This document shows, piece by piece, positions 35,708-44,810 of a stretch of DNA of 64,000 nt. This DNA is from Litorilituus sediminis. Lineage in GTDB: Bacteria > Pseudomonadota > Gammaproteobacteria > Enterobacterales > Alteromonadaceae. The DNA is taken from contig NZ_CP034759.1 in assembly GCF_004295665.1 (NCBI RefSeq), positions 2,232,001 to 2,296,000 on the forward strand, read 5' to 3'. The translations under genes were made by a program, and so were the position numbers. The notes beneath the pieces are model-generated. The model was not told where the DNA came from. It did no database searches and was given only the letters and a program-made list of their open reading frames with translations. Position 1 is the first letter of the stretch. Every line of letters begins with the position of its first letter.

Positions 35708-37774
35708 TTATTTTTTAGTGTATTTTTCTAACCACTTAAATACTTCGTCATACCAAACCACTAAATTATCAGGTTTGCGAATATGGTGGTCTTCATCAGG
35801 GAACATCACTAAACGACTATCAATACCTTTACGTTGTAAGGTAGTAAACGCACCTAAACTTTGCGCATAAGGTACACGGTAATCTAGCTCACCTTGAATC
35901 ACTAGCATAGGTGTTTTCCAGTTATTAACATAAGCTGACGGGTTAAACTTGTTGTAATCGTCACTTACTTGACCGTTATCATTACCCCATAACGGGCCAC
36001 CTAAATCATACTCAGGGAACCAAAGCTCTTCTGTTGATTGATAAAAGCTTGGCATATCAAATAAACCAGCGTGGTTAATTAAACAATTAAAACCGTCTGA
36101 CCAATTACCGGCAATCCAGTTCATCATGTAGCCACCGTACGATGCACCTAATGCACAGGCATTATCGCGATCTAACCAAGGCTGATCTTTAACAATAAAG
36201 TCTAAACCTTTTTGTAAATCTTCTAATGGCTTACCGCCCCAATCTCGGCTAATTGAATGGGTAAATGCTTGCCCGTAACCTGTAGAGCCATGGAAATCGA
36301 CCATCACTACACCATAGCCTTGCGCAGCCCATAATTGAGCATTCCAGCGATAATGGAACATGTTACCAAAGCTGCCTTGTGGACCGCCGTGTACTAAGAA
36401 GGCAATGGGGTATTTTTGTCCTTCTTGATAATTAGCTGGCTTTAACCAGTAACCATGTACTTTTTCGTTATTCCAGCCTTTAAAATTAAACTGCTCATAG
36501 TCAGCAAATTTAACCTTAGCCAGTTTCTCTTTGTTGATATCTGTTAACTGCTTAAAGCCATAACCATCTTTACCTATGGTAAAAATATCTTTTGGTGAAC
36601 CTAAGGTATGACGGGTGAAATAAAGTTTATCACCAAAGCTAGAAACATCGCCGTTAGTACCAACACCATAAACTTTTTGTACTTCATTAAATTCAGGTGT
36701 AATAGCAAAAATGCTCTTTTGACCTACATCTTGCGCAGTAACAAAAATAGTTTTGTTATCTTGTGAAAAGCTAATGCTACTTACTGAGCGATCCCAAGTT
36801 GGCGCAACACTGCGGATTTTACCCGAACGGTTATCACGTAAGTGTAAGGTAAACTTATCAGACTCATAGCCAGGTGTTTTCATCGCTTTATATGCTAAAT
36901 AACGACCGTTAGAAGAGTAAACCGGCTTAGTATCCCAAGCTTCATTCTCTTTGGTGATATTAACTAAGTTATAACTACCTTGAGTAACCCCTTTCGTTAA
37001 ATCAACTTCAAATAAATCAAAGTTAGTGCTCCAGGCATGGTTATTAGCCGCGGCTGGCGTTGAAGAATCTTTTGCAGCAAATACTAACGACGTACCTTGT
37101 GGATGAATGGCAACATCACCAATACCAGCAATATCACTAACCCAGTTTTGCATTAGGTTATCAGCTCTAACAATTTTGCCTTGCGAGTTTTTACTGGCAA
37201 CAAACAAATGCTCTTTGTACTCAGTGTTCCATACATCCCAATGACGCACCATTAACTGGTCATAAGCACGGACATTGTACTTTTTCTCTTCATCAGCTTT
37301 TCTTGCATCTATGGTACAAGCAAAATCAGCACAACCTGGCTTAACTGTCATAGATAATGCAAAGGTTTGACCATTTTTAGATAAGGTAAAGCCATTAACA
37401 TCTAATGGTAAATCAGATACTTGAACCGCTTCACCGCCCGTTAACGGTAATTGCCAAATTTGTGAACTACCACTACGGCTTGATAAAAAGTAGATAGATT
37501 GACCATCATCCGCCCAAACGACATTATGCTCTGAGTTTGCATGGTTAGTTAACTGAGTTACCTTGCCTGACTTAATATCTTGACGATATAAGTGGTTATC
37601 TTTAGAAGCAGTGCCTTTTTTAAGGCCATAAATTAACGCATCACCTTTGGGTGAAATGCTAACGTCATGCAATTGATTTAGTTGATTTAATTTCTCAACT
37701 GTTAAAACCTCAGCGTTTACTGAGCCTAAACTTGCCGCCAAGGTAACGCCGGCAACTATATGTGAAGCTTTCAT
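35708..37774 (-). CDS. S9 family prolyl-oligopeptidase-type peptidase, exported
   Basis: 688 residues from the ATG at 37774 (GAGAG ahead, followed by a signal peptide ending VNA). The N-terminal beta-propeller with TolB-like WD repeats (LTNHANSEHNVVWADDGQSIYFLSS) precedes an alpha/beta hydrolase domain (about 425-688). The triad is visible: Ser545 in GASYGGY, Asp in GELDYRVP and His in DEDHHIRKP. It probably acts as a periplasmic dipeptidyl- or acyl-aminoacyl-peptidase on small peptides. Confidence 0.93.
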   Translation of the reverse strand: MKASHIVAGVTLAASLGSVNAEVLTVEKLNQLNQLHDVSISPKGDALIYGLKKGTASKDNHLYRQDIKSGKVTQLTNHANSEHNVVWADDGQSIYFLSSRSGSSQIWQLPLTGGEAVQVSDLPLDVNGFTLSKNGQTFALSMTVKPGCADFACTIDARKADEEKKYNVRAYDQLMVRHWDVWNTEYKEHLFVASKNSQGKIVRADNLMQNWVSDIAGIGDVAIHPQGTSLVFAAKDSSTPAAANNHAWSTNFDLFEVDLTKGVTQGSYNLVNITKENEAWDTKPVYSSNGRYLAYKAMKTPGYESDKFTLHLRDNRSGKIRSVAPTWDRSVSSISFSQDNKTIFVTAQDVGQKSIFAITPEFNEVQKVYGVGTNGDVSSFGDKLYFTRHTLGSPKDIFTIGKDGYGFKQLTDINKEKLAKVKFADYEQFNFKGWNNEKVHGYWLKPANYQEGQKYPIAFLVHGGPQGSFGNMFHYRWNAQLWAAQGYGVVMVDFHGSTGYGQAFTHSISRDWGGKPLEDLQKGLDFIVKDQPWLDRDNACALGASYGGYMMNWIAGNWSDGFNCLINHAGLFDMPSFYQSTEELWFPEYDLGGPLWGNDNGQVSDDYNKFNPSAYVNNWKTPMLVIQGELDYRVPYAQSLGAFTTLQRKGIDSRLVMFPDEDHHIRKPDNLVVWYDEVFKWLEKYTKK

Positions 37775-37923
37775 AAAACTCTCAATCAAGATTAGTAAAT
37801 TAAGGTAGAAGGCTTTTTCTACTAGAATGAAAAAGCTCGAAATTTTCGTGTCGTCAGAATATACAATCTAACTCAGATAGGCAATAAAGCGGGGAATGGA
37901 TAAAGCAACAATTTGTAAAGTTA

Positions 37924-37953
37924 ATGCGCCACAATAGCCTTAATGTGGCGCTA
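37924..37953 (-). terminator. Terminator-like hairpin after trhO
   Basis: GCGCCACA / TGTGGCGC with a 10-base loop, 8 bases after the trhO stop. The T-run on the minus strand is poor (CATTAACTTT). Confidence 0.55.
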
Positions 37954-37960
37954 GCAGCAA

Positions 37961-38947
37961 CTAACTCGTTTTACTTTGCTCAGCCTTACGTTGCTCTTTT
38001 TGTTGCTTTCTTTGTTTGCTGATAGTTGAGATTTCACCACCAATATGGGCTTCACCACGCTCAGCCGCTAAAGCGATTTGACGCTGGCGCTCTTGGTAAC
38101 GGCTACGCTGTGCATCGGTAACTTTATCATGGCAACGATGACAGCTTACGCCTTCAATATAGTGCTCGCTCTGCTTTTGCTCTTGCGTTAATGGAAAGCG
38201 ACACGCGTAACATTGGTCATATTGACCTTGCTCTAAGTCATGATTTACCGCAACGCGACCATCAAAAACAAAACACTCTCCTTGCCACATAGTGTCATCA
38301 CTTGGCACTTCCTCAAGGTATTTTAAAATACCACCTTCAAGGTGATAAACCTCATCAAAGCCTTGCTCTTTTAGATAAGCGGTAGACTTTTCACAGCGAA
38401 TACCACCAGTACAGAACATAGCAACTTTCTTGTGCTTGTCTTTATCAAGGTTTTTAGCAACATAAGCAGGAAACTCTCTAAAGGTTTCCGTGTCTGGGTT
38501 GATCGCATTTTTAAAGGTACCAATCTCAATTTCATAATCATTACGCGTATCAATCAATAACACTTGTGGATCAGAAATAAGCGCATTCCAATCCTTAGGT
38601 TTTACATAGGTACCAACGGTTTTATTAGGGTCTATTCCTTCAACCCCCATAGTAACGATTTCTTTTTTAAGTTTTACTTTGGTGCGATGAAATGGATTCT
38701 CATTTGTATATGATTCTTTGTAAGAAATATTATCTAAATTAGGCTGTTCACTTAAAAATAAAAGTACTGATTTAATACCCTGTGCAGAGCCGGCAATAGT
38801 ACCGTTTATACCTTCAGCTGCCAGTAAAAGTGTACCTTTTACTTGATTAGCTAACATATGATCAGTTAAAGGTTGGCGTAAGGCTTCAAATTGCTCTAAG
38901 CGAACAAACTTATATAAAGCGCAAACAGTAATAGGTGTAGAGGTCAT
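37961..38947 (-). CDS. trhO: tRNA uridine(34) hydroxylase (TrhO/YceA)
   Basis: A 328-residue cytoplasmic protein. The N-terminal acylphosphatase-like domain carries [14 protein letters not shown]. The rhodanese domain contains the catalytic loop [11 protein letters not shown], with Cys179 at the same number as in E. coli. A C-terminal cysteine cluster ([14 protein letters not shown]) and a basic tail follow. TrhO makes 5-hydroxyuridine at the wobble base of tRNAs using O2. A perfect FNR-type palindrome lies 54 bases upstream, implying oxygen-linked control. Confidence 0.93.
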   Translation of the reverse strand: MTSTPITVCALYKFVRLEQFEALRQPLTDHMLANQVKGTLLLAAEGINGTIAGSAQGIKSVLLFLSEQPNLDNISYKESYTNENPFHRTKVKLKKEIVTMGVEGIDPNKTVGTYVKPKDWNALISDPQVLLIDTRNDYEIEIGTFKNAINPDTETFREFPAYVAKNLDKDKHKKVAMFCTGGIRCEKSTAYLKEQGFDEVYHLEGGILKYLEEVPSDDTMWQGECFVFDGRVAVNHDLEQGQYDQCYACRFPLTQEQKQSEHYIEGVSCHRCHDKVTDAQRSRYQERQRQIALAAERGEAHIGGEISTISKQRKQQKEQRKAEQSKTS

Positions 38948-39000
38948 GGTGTCTCCATTGAGCCAACTGGAACGTAAATCCAGCGCTGTAGATTTAAAAA

Positions 39001-39014
39001 TTGATCTAGATCAA
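39001..39014. promoter_or_regulatory. Perfect FNR-type palindrome between trhO and the DLH-like gene
   Basis: TTGATCTAGATCAA matches the FNR consensus TTGAT-N4-ATCAA at every defined position and is a complete palindrome. It is centred about 60 bases before the trhO start and about 178 bases before the gene at 39185. Binding is inferred from sequence only. Confidence 0.75.
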
Positions 39015-39184
39015 AAAACTGCGCGCATTCTATCAGAATATTCACCAAGCTAAAACACCAAAAGCGAGCGTTTTTTATACAATATTATTTAACCGCTCAA
39101 TAGACTTTTACCCCTAGGTGCTCTATCCTCTTACCCCAATACTTGAAAGGAGTACTCAAGCCAACCACAACAGAGGGATCTATT

Positions 39185-40075
39185 ATGAATAAACTATCTA
39201 TTGGGCTATTTGCTAGCCTACTTTTTATACAAATTACATTTAGCGCAAATGCTAAGTCTAGATTAGCGCCATTACCACAAATTTTTTACGTCAATATTCC
39301 GGTGCAAACTGCTGACTCAAGCTGGTCAGTCTCAGGCCAATACCGAATACCACGAACAGCACAAACGCAAGCATTACCTGCGGTTATTATTATGCATAGC
39401 TCTAGCGGTATCGATAGCACAGGCAAGTTCTACGCTAAAGCATTAAATAAAGCGGGTATTGCCACCTTAGAATTAGATTTATGGGGCGCGAGGAACCTAC
39501 AAGGTGGCAGTGCAGATAGACCCGCATCACCACAAGAAACCTTACCCGATGTCTTTGCCGCCATGGCTTACCTTGCACAGCAACCTATGATAGATGCTCA
39601 ACGTATTGGCATTATTGGCTTTTCTTGGGGCGGGGTATTATCCATGTTAACGGCTACTGAGCAATATATGAGTTTAACTGGCAGCCCACTGCGCTTTGCA
39701 GGACATGTTGCCCATTACCCTGTTTGCTGGCTTTATAATAATGTTCCGGGGTTTGAATTTAACAACCTAACAGGTGCTCCCGTACTCTTACAAGCTGGCG
39801 GCTTAGATGATTATGATTTGCCCGACACTTGCCCAAATATGGTCGAAAATTTAACGGAAGATGAGCAAGAACTGGTTGAAGTTAATGTATTTAATCGTGC
39901 TTATCACGCTTGGGATCGATTAGAGCCAACTTGGGTTGTTAACGACCCTTATGCACACCTTGGCCTAGGCGGTGAAGTAACATTAGCACCTAATTGGCGT
40001 GTTGCCCGTAAATCACGAAAAAATGTCGTTGAATTTTTCCAAGAACTTTTTGCCTTAGAAGAGTCTGACGATTAG
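39185..40075 (+). CDS. Dienelactone-hydrolase-like alpha/beta hydrolase, exported
   Basis: 296 residues from the ATG at 39185 (GAGGGA ahead, signal peptide ending SANA). The nucleophile elbow is GFSWGG (Ser147), where classical dienelactone hydrolase has Cys. Asp (GGLDDYDLPDTC) and His (YHAWD) complete a plausible triad. The substrate is unknown; the export signal argues against a role in aromatic degradation. Confidence 0.83.
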   Translation: MNKLSIGLFASLLFIQITFSANAKSRLAPLPQIFYVNIPVQTADSSWSVSGQYRIPRTAQTQALPAVIIMHSSSGIDSTGKFYAKALNKAGIATLELDLWGARNLQGGSADRPASPQETLPDVFAAMAYLAQQPMIDAQRIGIIGFSWGGVLSMLTATEQYMSLTGSPLRFAGHVAHYPVCWLYNNVPGFEFNNLTGAPVLLQAGGLDDYDLPDTCPNMVENLTEDEQELVEVNVFNRAYHAWDRLEPTWVVNDPYAHLGLGGEVTLAPNWRVARKSRKNVVEFFQELFALEESDD

Positions 40076-40224
40076 CAATAAAGCATGCTGATTTTAGCTA
40101 GCAATGCCGTAATAAGCATTGTTAGCTAAATCTTTAATTGTACGTTCGTACTAAAGAAAATTACCATATCATTAATCATTACGGTATTATCAAGCAGGTT
40201 TTTATCCTTCTAATAGGTAGCACA

Positions 40225-41019
40225 GTGCGAATTCTTATAGCTTTGGTTATCTCGTATGGCCTTTTTTCATGCAGTACCTTTACACAAACGCATCACAACA
40301 AAATTTCCCACAGTGAATTTCAATTTAGCCCGTCTGAAACAAGCATGCAGGCAATTGATAATAAATTAGCACAAGCCAAACTGGCACAGCAAAAGCTATT
40401 AATCGTACTTGGCGCCAATTGGTGTCATGATAGCCAAGGGCTTATTCAACGCTTTTCAAGTAACGAAATGAGCTCACTGCTAGAAAAAAATTACCAAACC
40501 TTATTTGTTGATATTGGCTATTACCAAAAGGGCTATGATGTTGTCTCTCGTTTTGGTATGCCAATTTATTATGGTACGCCTACGGTTATGATTATCGACC
40601 CAATGAGCAATAAAATAACCAACTTAACTAGCATGCAAAAATGGCTAAATGCTGACAGTATCGATTTACAAGGCTATCTAGATTACTTTGCTCGCGAAGC
40701 AAAGGTGAATATGCCAGCTAATACTGAAAATTCTGAGCAAATGTTAGCTTACGAGCAAGAAATATCGGCTTTTTCATTACATCATGCTAAACGTTTAAAG
40801 AAAGCGTATGAGGTTTTAGGCCCTGCTTTACAACGCTTTATTGAACAGCAGGTAGCATTTACCGAGCAAGAAGAGCAGCTATGGTCACAAGCAAGACGTT
40901 TACGCTATAACATTCAAAATGACATTATAGCGCTAAGAAAACAGGCAAGCCACGCTGCATCAAACGGTAAGTCAGTTCAGTTAAATTTCCCAGAATATGA
41001 GGCTTTTGCTTGGGAATAG
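40225..41019 (+). CDS. Thioredoxin-fold lipoprotein with a single active-site Cys
   Basis: 264 residues from the GTG at 40225, which gives a lipoprotein signal (lipobox LFSC, Cys about 16). The thioredoxin-like domain shows VLGANWCHDSQGL, i.e. WCxxS, so the second cysteine of CXXC is missing. The cis-Pro region is YYGTPTVMIID. A helical C-terminal extension (about 170-264) follows. Reductase activity is doubtful; a binding or monothiol role is more likely. Confidence 0.7.
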   Translation: MRILIALVISYGLFSCSTFTQTHHNKISHSEFQFSPSETSMQAIDNKLAQAKLAQQKLLIVLGANWCHDSQGLIQRFSSNEMSSLLEKNYQTLFVDIGYYQKGYDVVSRFGMPIYYGTPTVMIIDPMSNKITNLTSMQKWLNADSIDLQGYLDYFAREAKVNMPANTENSEQMLAYEQEISAFSLHHAKRLKKAYEVLGPALQRFIEQQVAFTEQEEQLWSQARRLRYNIQNDIIALRKQASHAASNGKSVQLNFPEYEAFAWE

Positions 41020-41035
41020 AAAACAACTAAACTAT

Positions 41036-41572
41036 TTATTTAAAAGTAAACATTCGAGTAATGGTTTCATCTTTATCAATAAGATGATGTTTTAACGCTC
41101 CTGCTATATGCACAACAACAAACAGAATCAGTACGTTAACTAAACCTTCATGTAATTCATGACCTAATGAAGCAATGGTAGGATTTAAAGCAATAGCATC
41201 GCCCGTAACGCTATCATAATTTGATGCCAGTAACTCAATGCCAAAAACGTAAATACCATGACCACCCGCACCAGACATCATCATACCTGAAAGTGGATAG
41301 ATAACCGTCATCAAAATGAGTCCCCAATGTACTATTTTGGCAATCATCAATTGAAACTTAGCCGCTACACCAACAGGTGCTGGCCAGCCTTCTTTAATTC
41401 TTACTATGACTCGATACAAGGCAAAAATAAAAACAATAACACCAAATGACTTATGAATAGGGTACAAAGCAAAGGCTTCAGTCTTTGACATATAAAGCCC
41501 AACCCCCGCCAAGCAAATCATGCTAATGGCAATAATAATATGTAGATATCTAGTTTTTTTCGATAATTCCAT
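41036..41572 (-). CDS. Cytochrome b561-type membrane protein
   Basis: 178 residues with four hydrophobic helices. Candidate haem-ligand histidines appear in RYLHIIIA (about 11), YPIHKSFG (about 40), LGHELHEG and VVHIAGALKHH (helix 4). The family (Ni/Fe-hydrogenase-b/YodB-like cytochromes) passes electrons in the inner membrane, in E. coli CybB from quinol to superoxide. It is convergent with the thioredoxin-like gene. Confidence 0.88.
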   Translation of the reverse strand: MELSKKTRYLHIIIAISMICLAGVGLYMSKTEAFALYPIHKSFGVIVFIFALYRVIVRIKEGWPAPVGVAAKFQLMIAKIVHWGLILMTVIYPLSGMMMSGAGGHGIYVFGIELLASNYDSVTGDAIALNPTIASLGHELHEGLVNVLILFVVVHIAGALKHHLIDKDETITRMFTFK

Positions 41573-41674
41573 AATAGCTCTCTGATAAATAAAGAAATAC
41601 GTACTTTCAGTATACAGACTTAACTCAAAGTCAGTGCAAACTTTACGCGATATTTACATAACCTTTCCCAATAT

Positions 41675-41701
41675 AAAAAACGCCACTAAATAGTGGCGTT
41701 T
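41675..41701 (-). terminator. Terminator of acnB
   Basis: On the minus strand AACGCCACTA / TAGTGGCGTT, a 10-bp stem with a 2-base loop, is followed by TTTT. It lies 52 bases after the acnB stop. Confidence 0.85.
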
Positions 41702-41752
41702 CAAAAAGAACTGATTGCTTTACTCGACCCTAACCAGTTGAGTAACAATAAA

Positions 41753-44353
41753 TTAAGCTTCTACCTGCAAAATAACACCATCAGCTTTACTAGTGTAATG
41801 TTCCATCTGATGGAAGTTTAAATATCGATAGGTATCCGCTGCGGTCGCATCTATCTGCTTAGCATAAGCCATATATTCTTCTGGTGTAGGTAACTTACCT
41901 AAAATAGCACCAACGCCAGCAAGTTCAGCAGAGGTTAGATAAACATTGGCGCCCGTACCTAAACGATTTGGGAAGTTACGAGTAGAGGTAGATAACACCG
42001 TGCTATTATCCGCAACACGCGCTTGGTTACCCATACAAAGTGAGCAGCCAGGTGGTTCAACACGAACACCTGCTCGACCATAAATGGAGAAATAACCTTC
42101 ATCACTTAATTGCGAACTATCCATTTTCGTTGGCGGTGTTACCCACATACGGGTAGACAGTGCGCCGCCTTTATTATCCAAGTGATTTTCTAATAACTTA
42201 CCTGCCGCTCTAAAGTGGCCAATATTAGTCATGCATGAGCCAATAAAGACTTCATCAACACTATCACCGGCCACCTCTGACAATAACTTGGCATCATCCG
42301 GGTCATTTGGACAGCAAACAATCGGCTCTTTGATTTCATTTAAGTCAATTTCAATCACATGAGCATATTCAGCATCGCTATCGGCTGCCATTAACTCTGG
42401 CTTAGCTAGCCAAGCTTGCATGGCCTCGATTCGACGGGTAATAGTACGAACATCACCATAGCCTTCACTGATCATCCACTTAAGCATTACAATATTGGAC
42501 TGTAAGTATTCAGCAACAGCCTCTTCTTCAAGCTTAATAGTACAGCCTGCGGCGCTACGCTCTGCTGAGGCATCTGATAATTCAAATGCTTGCTCTACGG
42601 TTAAGCCAGTTAAACCTTCAATCTCTAATATTCGACCTGAAAACTCATTCACCTTACCGGCTTTTTCAACGGTTAATAAACCCTGCTTAATTGCTGTATA
42701 CGGAATGGCATGAACAAGATCGCGCAAAGTAATGCCGGGCTGCATTTCACCAGTAAAGCGCACTAATACTGACTCTGGCATATCAAGTGGCATAACACTG
42801 GTAGCAGCAGCAAAGGCAACTAAACCTGAGCCAGCAGGAAAAGAAATACCTAGCGGGAAGCGGGTATGAGAGTCACCACCAGTACCAACCGTATCTGGCA
42901 ATAACATGCGGTTTAACCAAGAATGAATAACACCGTCACCAGGGCGCAGTGACACGCCACCACGGTTCATCATAAAATCAGGTAAGGTATGATGCGTTTG
43001 CACATCAACAGGTTTTGGATAGGCTGAGGTATGACAGAATGATTGCATGGTTAAATCAGCAGAAAAGCCTAAACAAGCTAAGTCTTTTAACTCATCACGG
43101 GTCATAGGTCCTGTGGTATCTTGTGAGCCTACGGTGGTCATTTTAGGTTCGCAGTATTGCCCTGCACGAACACCAGCGACACCACAAGCTTTACCAACCA
43201 TTTTTTGCGCTAAGGTGTAGCCTTTAGACGACTGCTCCGCTGCAACAGGCTTAGCAAATATCTCTGTTTCACCTAAGCCTAGCGCTTCACGTGCTCGCCC
43301 TGTTAACCCTCGACCTATAATTAAAGGAATACGACCGCCAGCTCTTACTTCATCTAATAACACTGGGCTTAATTCAAATTCAGAAATAACTTCGCCAGCA
43401 GCATTTTTTACTACACCTTCATACGGATAAATATCAATAACATCGCCCATATGCATTTTTTGCACATCCAGCTCAATGGGTAAAGCACCGGAATCTTCCA
43501 TGGTGTTATAAAAAATTGGTGCTATTTTACCGCCCAAACACACGCCGCCACCGCGCTTATTCGGTACATAAGGAATATCTTCCCCCATAAACCATAACAC
43601 TGAGTTGGTTGCCGATTTACGTGACGAGCCAGTGCCGACCACATCACCAACATAGGCCAGCGGAATACCGTCTTCTTGCAAGGCTTCAATTTGCGTAATT
43701 GGCCCGACAACGCCATCATCATCTGGATTAATATCATCACGAGCAATTTTTAGCATGGCTTTAGCATGCAGCGGAATATCAGGGCGAGACCATGCATCTG
43801 GTGCTGGCGATAAGTCATCAGTATTTGTTTCACCGGTAACTTTAAACACTTTAACTGTTATTTTTTCACTGACCGCAGGTTTATTGGTAAACCACTCAGC
43901 ATTAGCCCATGAGCTAAGGACTTTTTTAGCAAATTCATTACCAGCATCAGCCTTATCTTTAACATCATAAAAGGCATCAAACATAAGTAGGGTTTTAGAT
44001 AAACCCGCTACGGCAATCTCAGCATGCTCAGAATCTAATAACTCAATTAGAGGCTCGATATTATAACCACCAAGCATAGTGCCTAATAACTCTGTCGCAC
44101 GAGCTGCATCAAGAATAGGTGAGCTGGCCTCCCCTTTGGCTATGGCAGCCAAAAATGCTGCCTTGACATAAGCAGCATCATCAACACCCGGAGGCACACG
44201 CTCTGAAAGCAGCTCTAACAATAGCGCTTCTTCACCTGCGGGTGGGCTTTTAATTAGCTCGATAAGTTGAGCAACTTGCTCGGCATTGAGTGGCTTAGGC
44301 ACAATACCTTGTGCAGCACGTTCGGTAACATGATTACGATATTCTTGAAGCAC
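41753..44353 (-). CDS. acnB: Aconitate hydratase B
   Basis: 866 residues from the GTG at 44353, chosen because AAGGTG lies 6 bases upstream and the protein then begins [16 protein letters not shown], as in E. coli AcnB (865). The N-terminal HEAT-like domain, swivel domain and catalytic domains are in B-type order. The 4Fe-4S ligands are Cys707 (GSCMTN), Cys770 and Cys773 ([11 protein letters not shown]). It interconverts citrate and isocitrate in the TCA cycle and probably also hydrates 2-methyl-cis-aconitate. It is divergent from a second AcnB-type gene. Confidence 0.96.
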   Translation of the reverse strand: MLQEYRNHVTERAAQGIVPKPLNAEQVAQLIELIKSPPAGEEALLLELLSERVPPGVDDAAYVKAAFLAAIAKGEASSPILDAARATELLGTMLGGYNIEPLIELLDSEHAEIAVAGLSKTLLMFDAFYDVKDKADAGNEFAKKVLSSWANAEWFTNKPAVSEKITVKVFKVTGETNTDDLSPAPDAWSRPDIPLHAKAMLKIARDDINPDDDGVVGPITQIEALQEDGIPLAYVGDVVGTGSSRKSATNSVLWFMGEDIPYVPNKRGGGVCLGGKIAPIFYNTMEDSGALPIELDVQKMHMGDVIDIYPYEGVVKNAAGEVISEFELSPVLLDEVRAGGRIPLIIGRGLTGRAREALGLGETEIFAKPVAAEQSSKGYTLAQKMVGKACGVAGVRAGQYCEPKMTTVGSQDTTGPMTRDELKDLACLGFSADLTMQSFCHTSAYPKPVDVQTHHTLPDFMMNRGGVSLRPGDGVIHSWLNRMLLPDTVGTGGDSHTRFPLGISFPAGSGLVAFAAATSVMPLDMPESVLVRFTGEMQPGITLRDLVHAIPYTAIKQGLLTVEKAGKVNEFSGRILEIEGLTGLTVEQAFELSDASAERSAAGCTIKLEEEAVAEYLQSNIVMLKWMISEGYGDVRTITRRIEAMQAWLAKPELMAADSDAEYAHVIEIDLNEIKEPIVCCPNDPDDAKLLSEVAGDSVDEVFIGSCMTNIGHFRAAGKLLENHLDNKGGALSTRMWVTPPTKMDSSQLSDEGYFSIYGRAGVRVEPPGCSLCMGNQARVADNSTVLSTSTRNFPNRLGTGANVYLTSAELAGVGAILGKLPTPEEYMAYAKQIDATAADTYRYLNFHQMEHYTSKADGVILQVEA

Positions 44354-44810
44354 GACATTCACCTTTTGATAGCGGGGGACTTATCACTTCTCTGATTGCG
44401 CTCAACATATAAATTAAGCTAATAACAAAGCGATAAGTACCCAAAGTTGATAATTATTCTTACCTTAATGCCTGGTAATCAAGGCACTAAGATTCGTTCT
44501 ATTTATGACTATATCAACAAATATAGATGATATTTATTAGACCTAGGTATCAATCCGGTTAATTTTTAATCTAGACTGTTAACTAAGCATTACAAAGCTA
44601 GTTAAACCGGCATTATAACTGCCCCTTCTACTTGGTATAAAAATCATGAATAATGCTTATTTCAGCAAATGATTCGAAGTACGAAGAATTTCAGGTAAAA
44701 TAAGGACAAGTTTGTCCTGCTATTACAAGGGCTAGTTAATCCATTGAGGTTAACACTCCCCTTCTATCATTAATGTTATTAGCCACTAAATCGCTAAAAG
44801 AGAGTATTAA
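44354..44810. promoter_or_regulatory. Divergent promoter region of the two aconitase genes
   Basis: A 457-base AT-rich gap between head-to-head genes. I see a CCTAGG-centred dyad (ACCTAGGT, about 44552) and GATAATTATTC (about 44450), which only loosely resembles a Fur site. No element can be assigned with confidence. Confidence 0.4.

Noticed and set aside
39185..40075. True dienelactone hydrolase of aromatic degradation
   Set aside because: The nucleophile is Ser, not Cys, the protein is exported, and no aromatic pathway genes are nearby.
44450..44461. Fur box between the aconitase genes
   Set aside because: GATAATTATTC matches only part of the 19-bp consensus, which is common by chance in AT-rich DNA.
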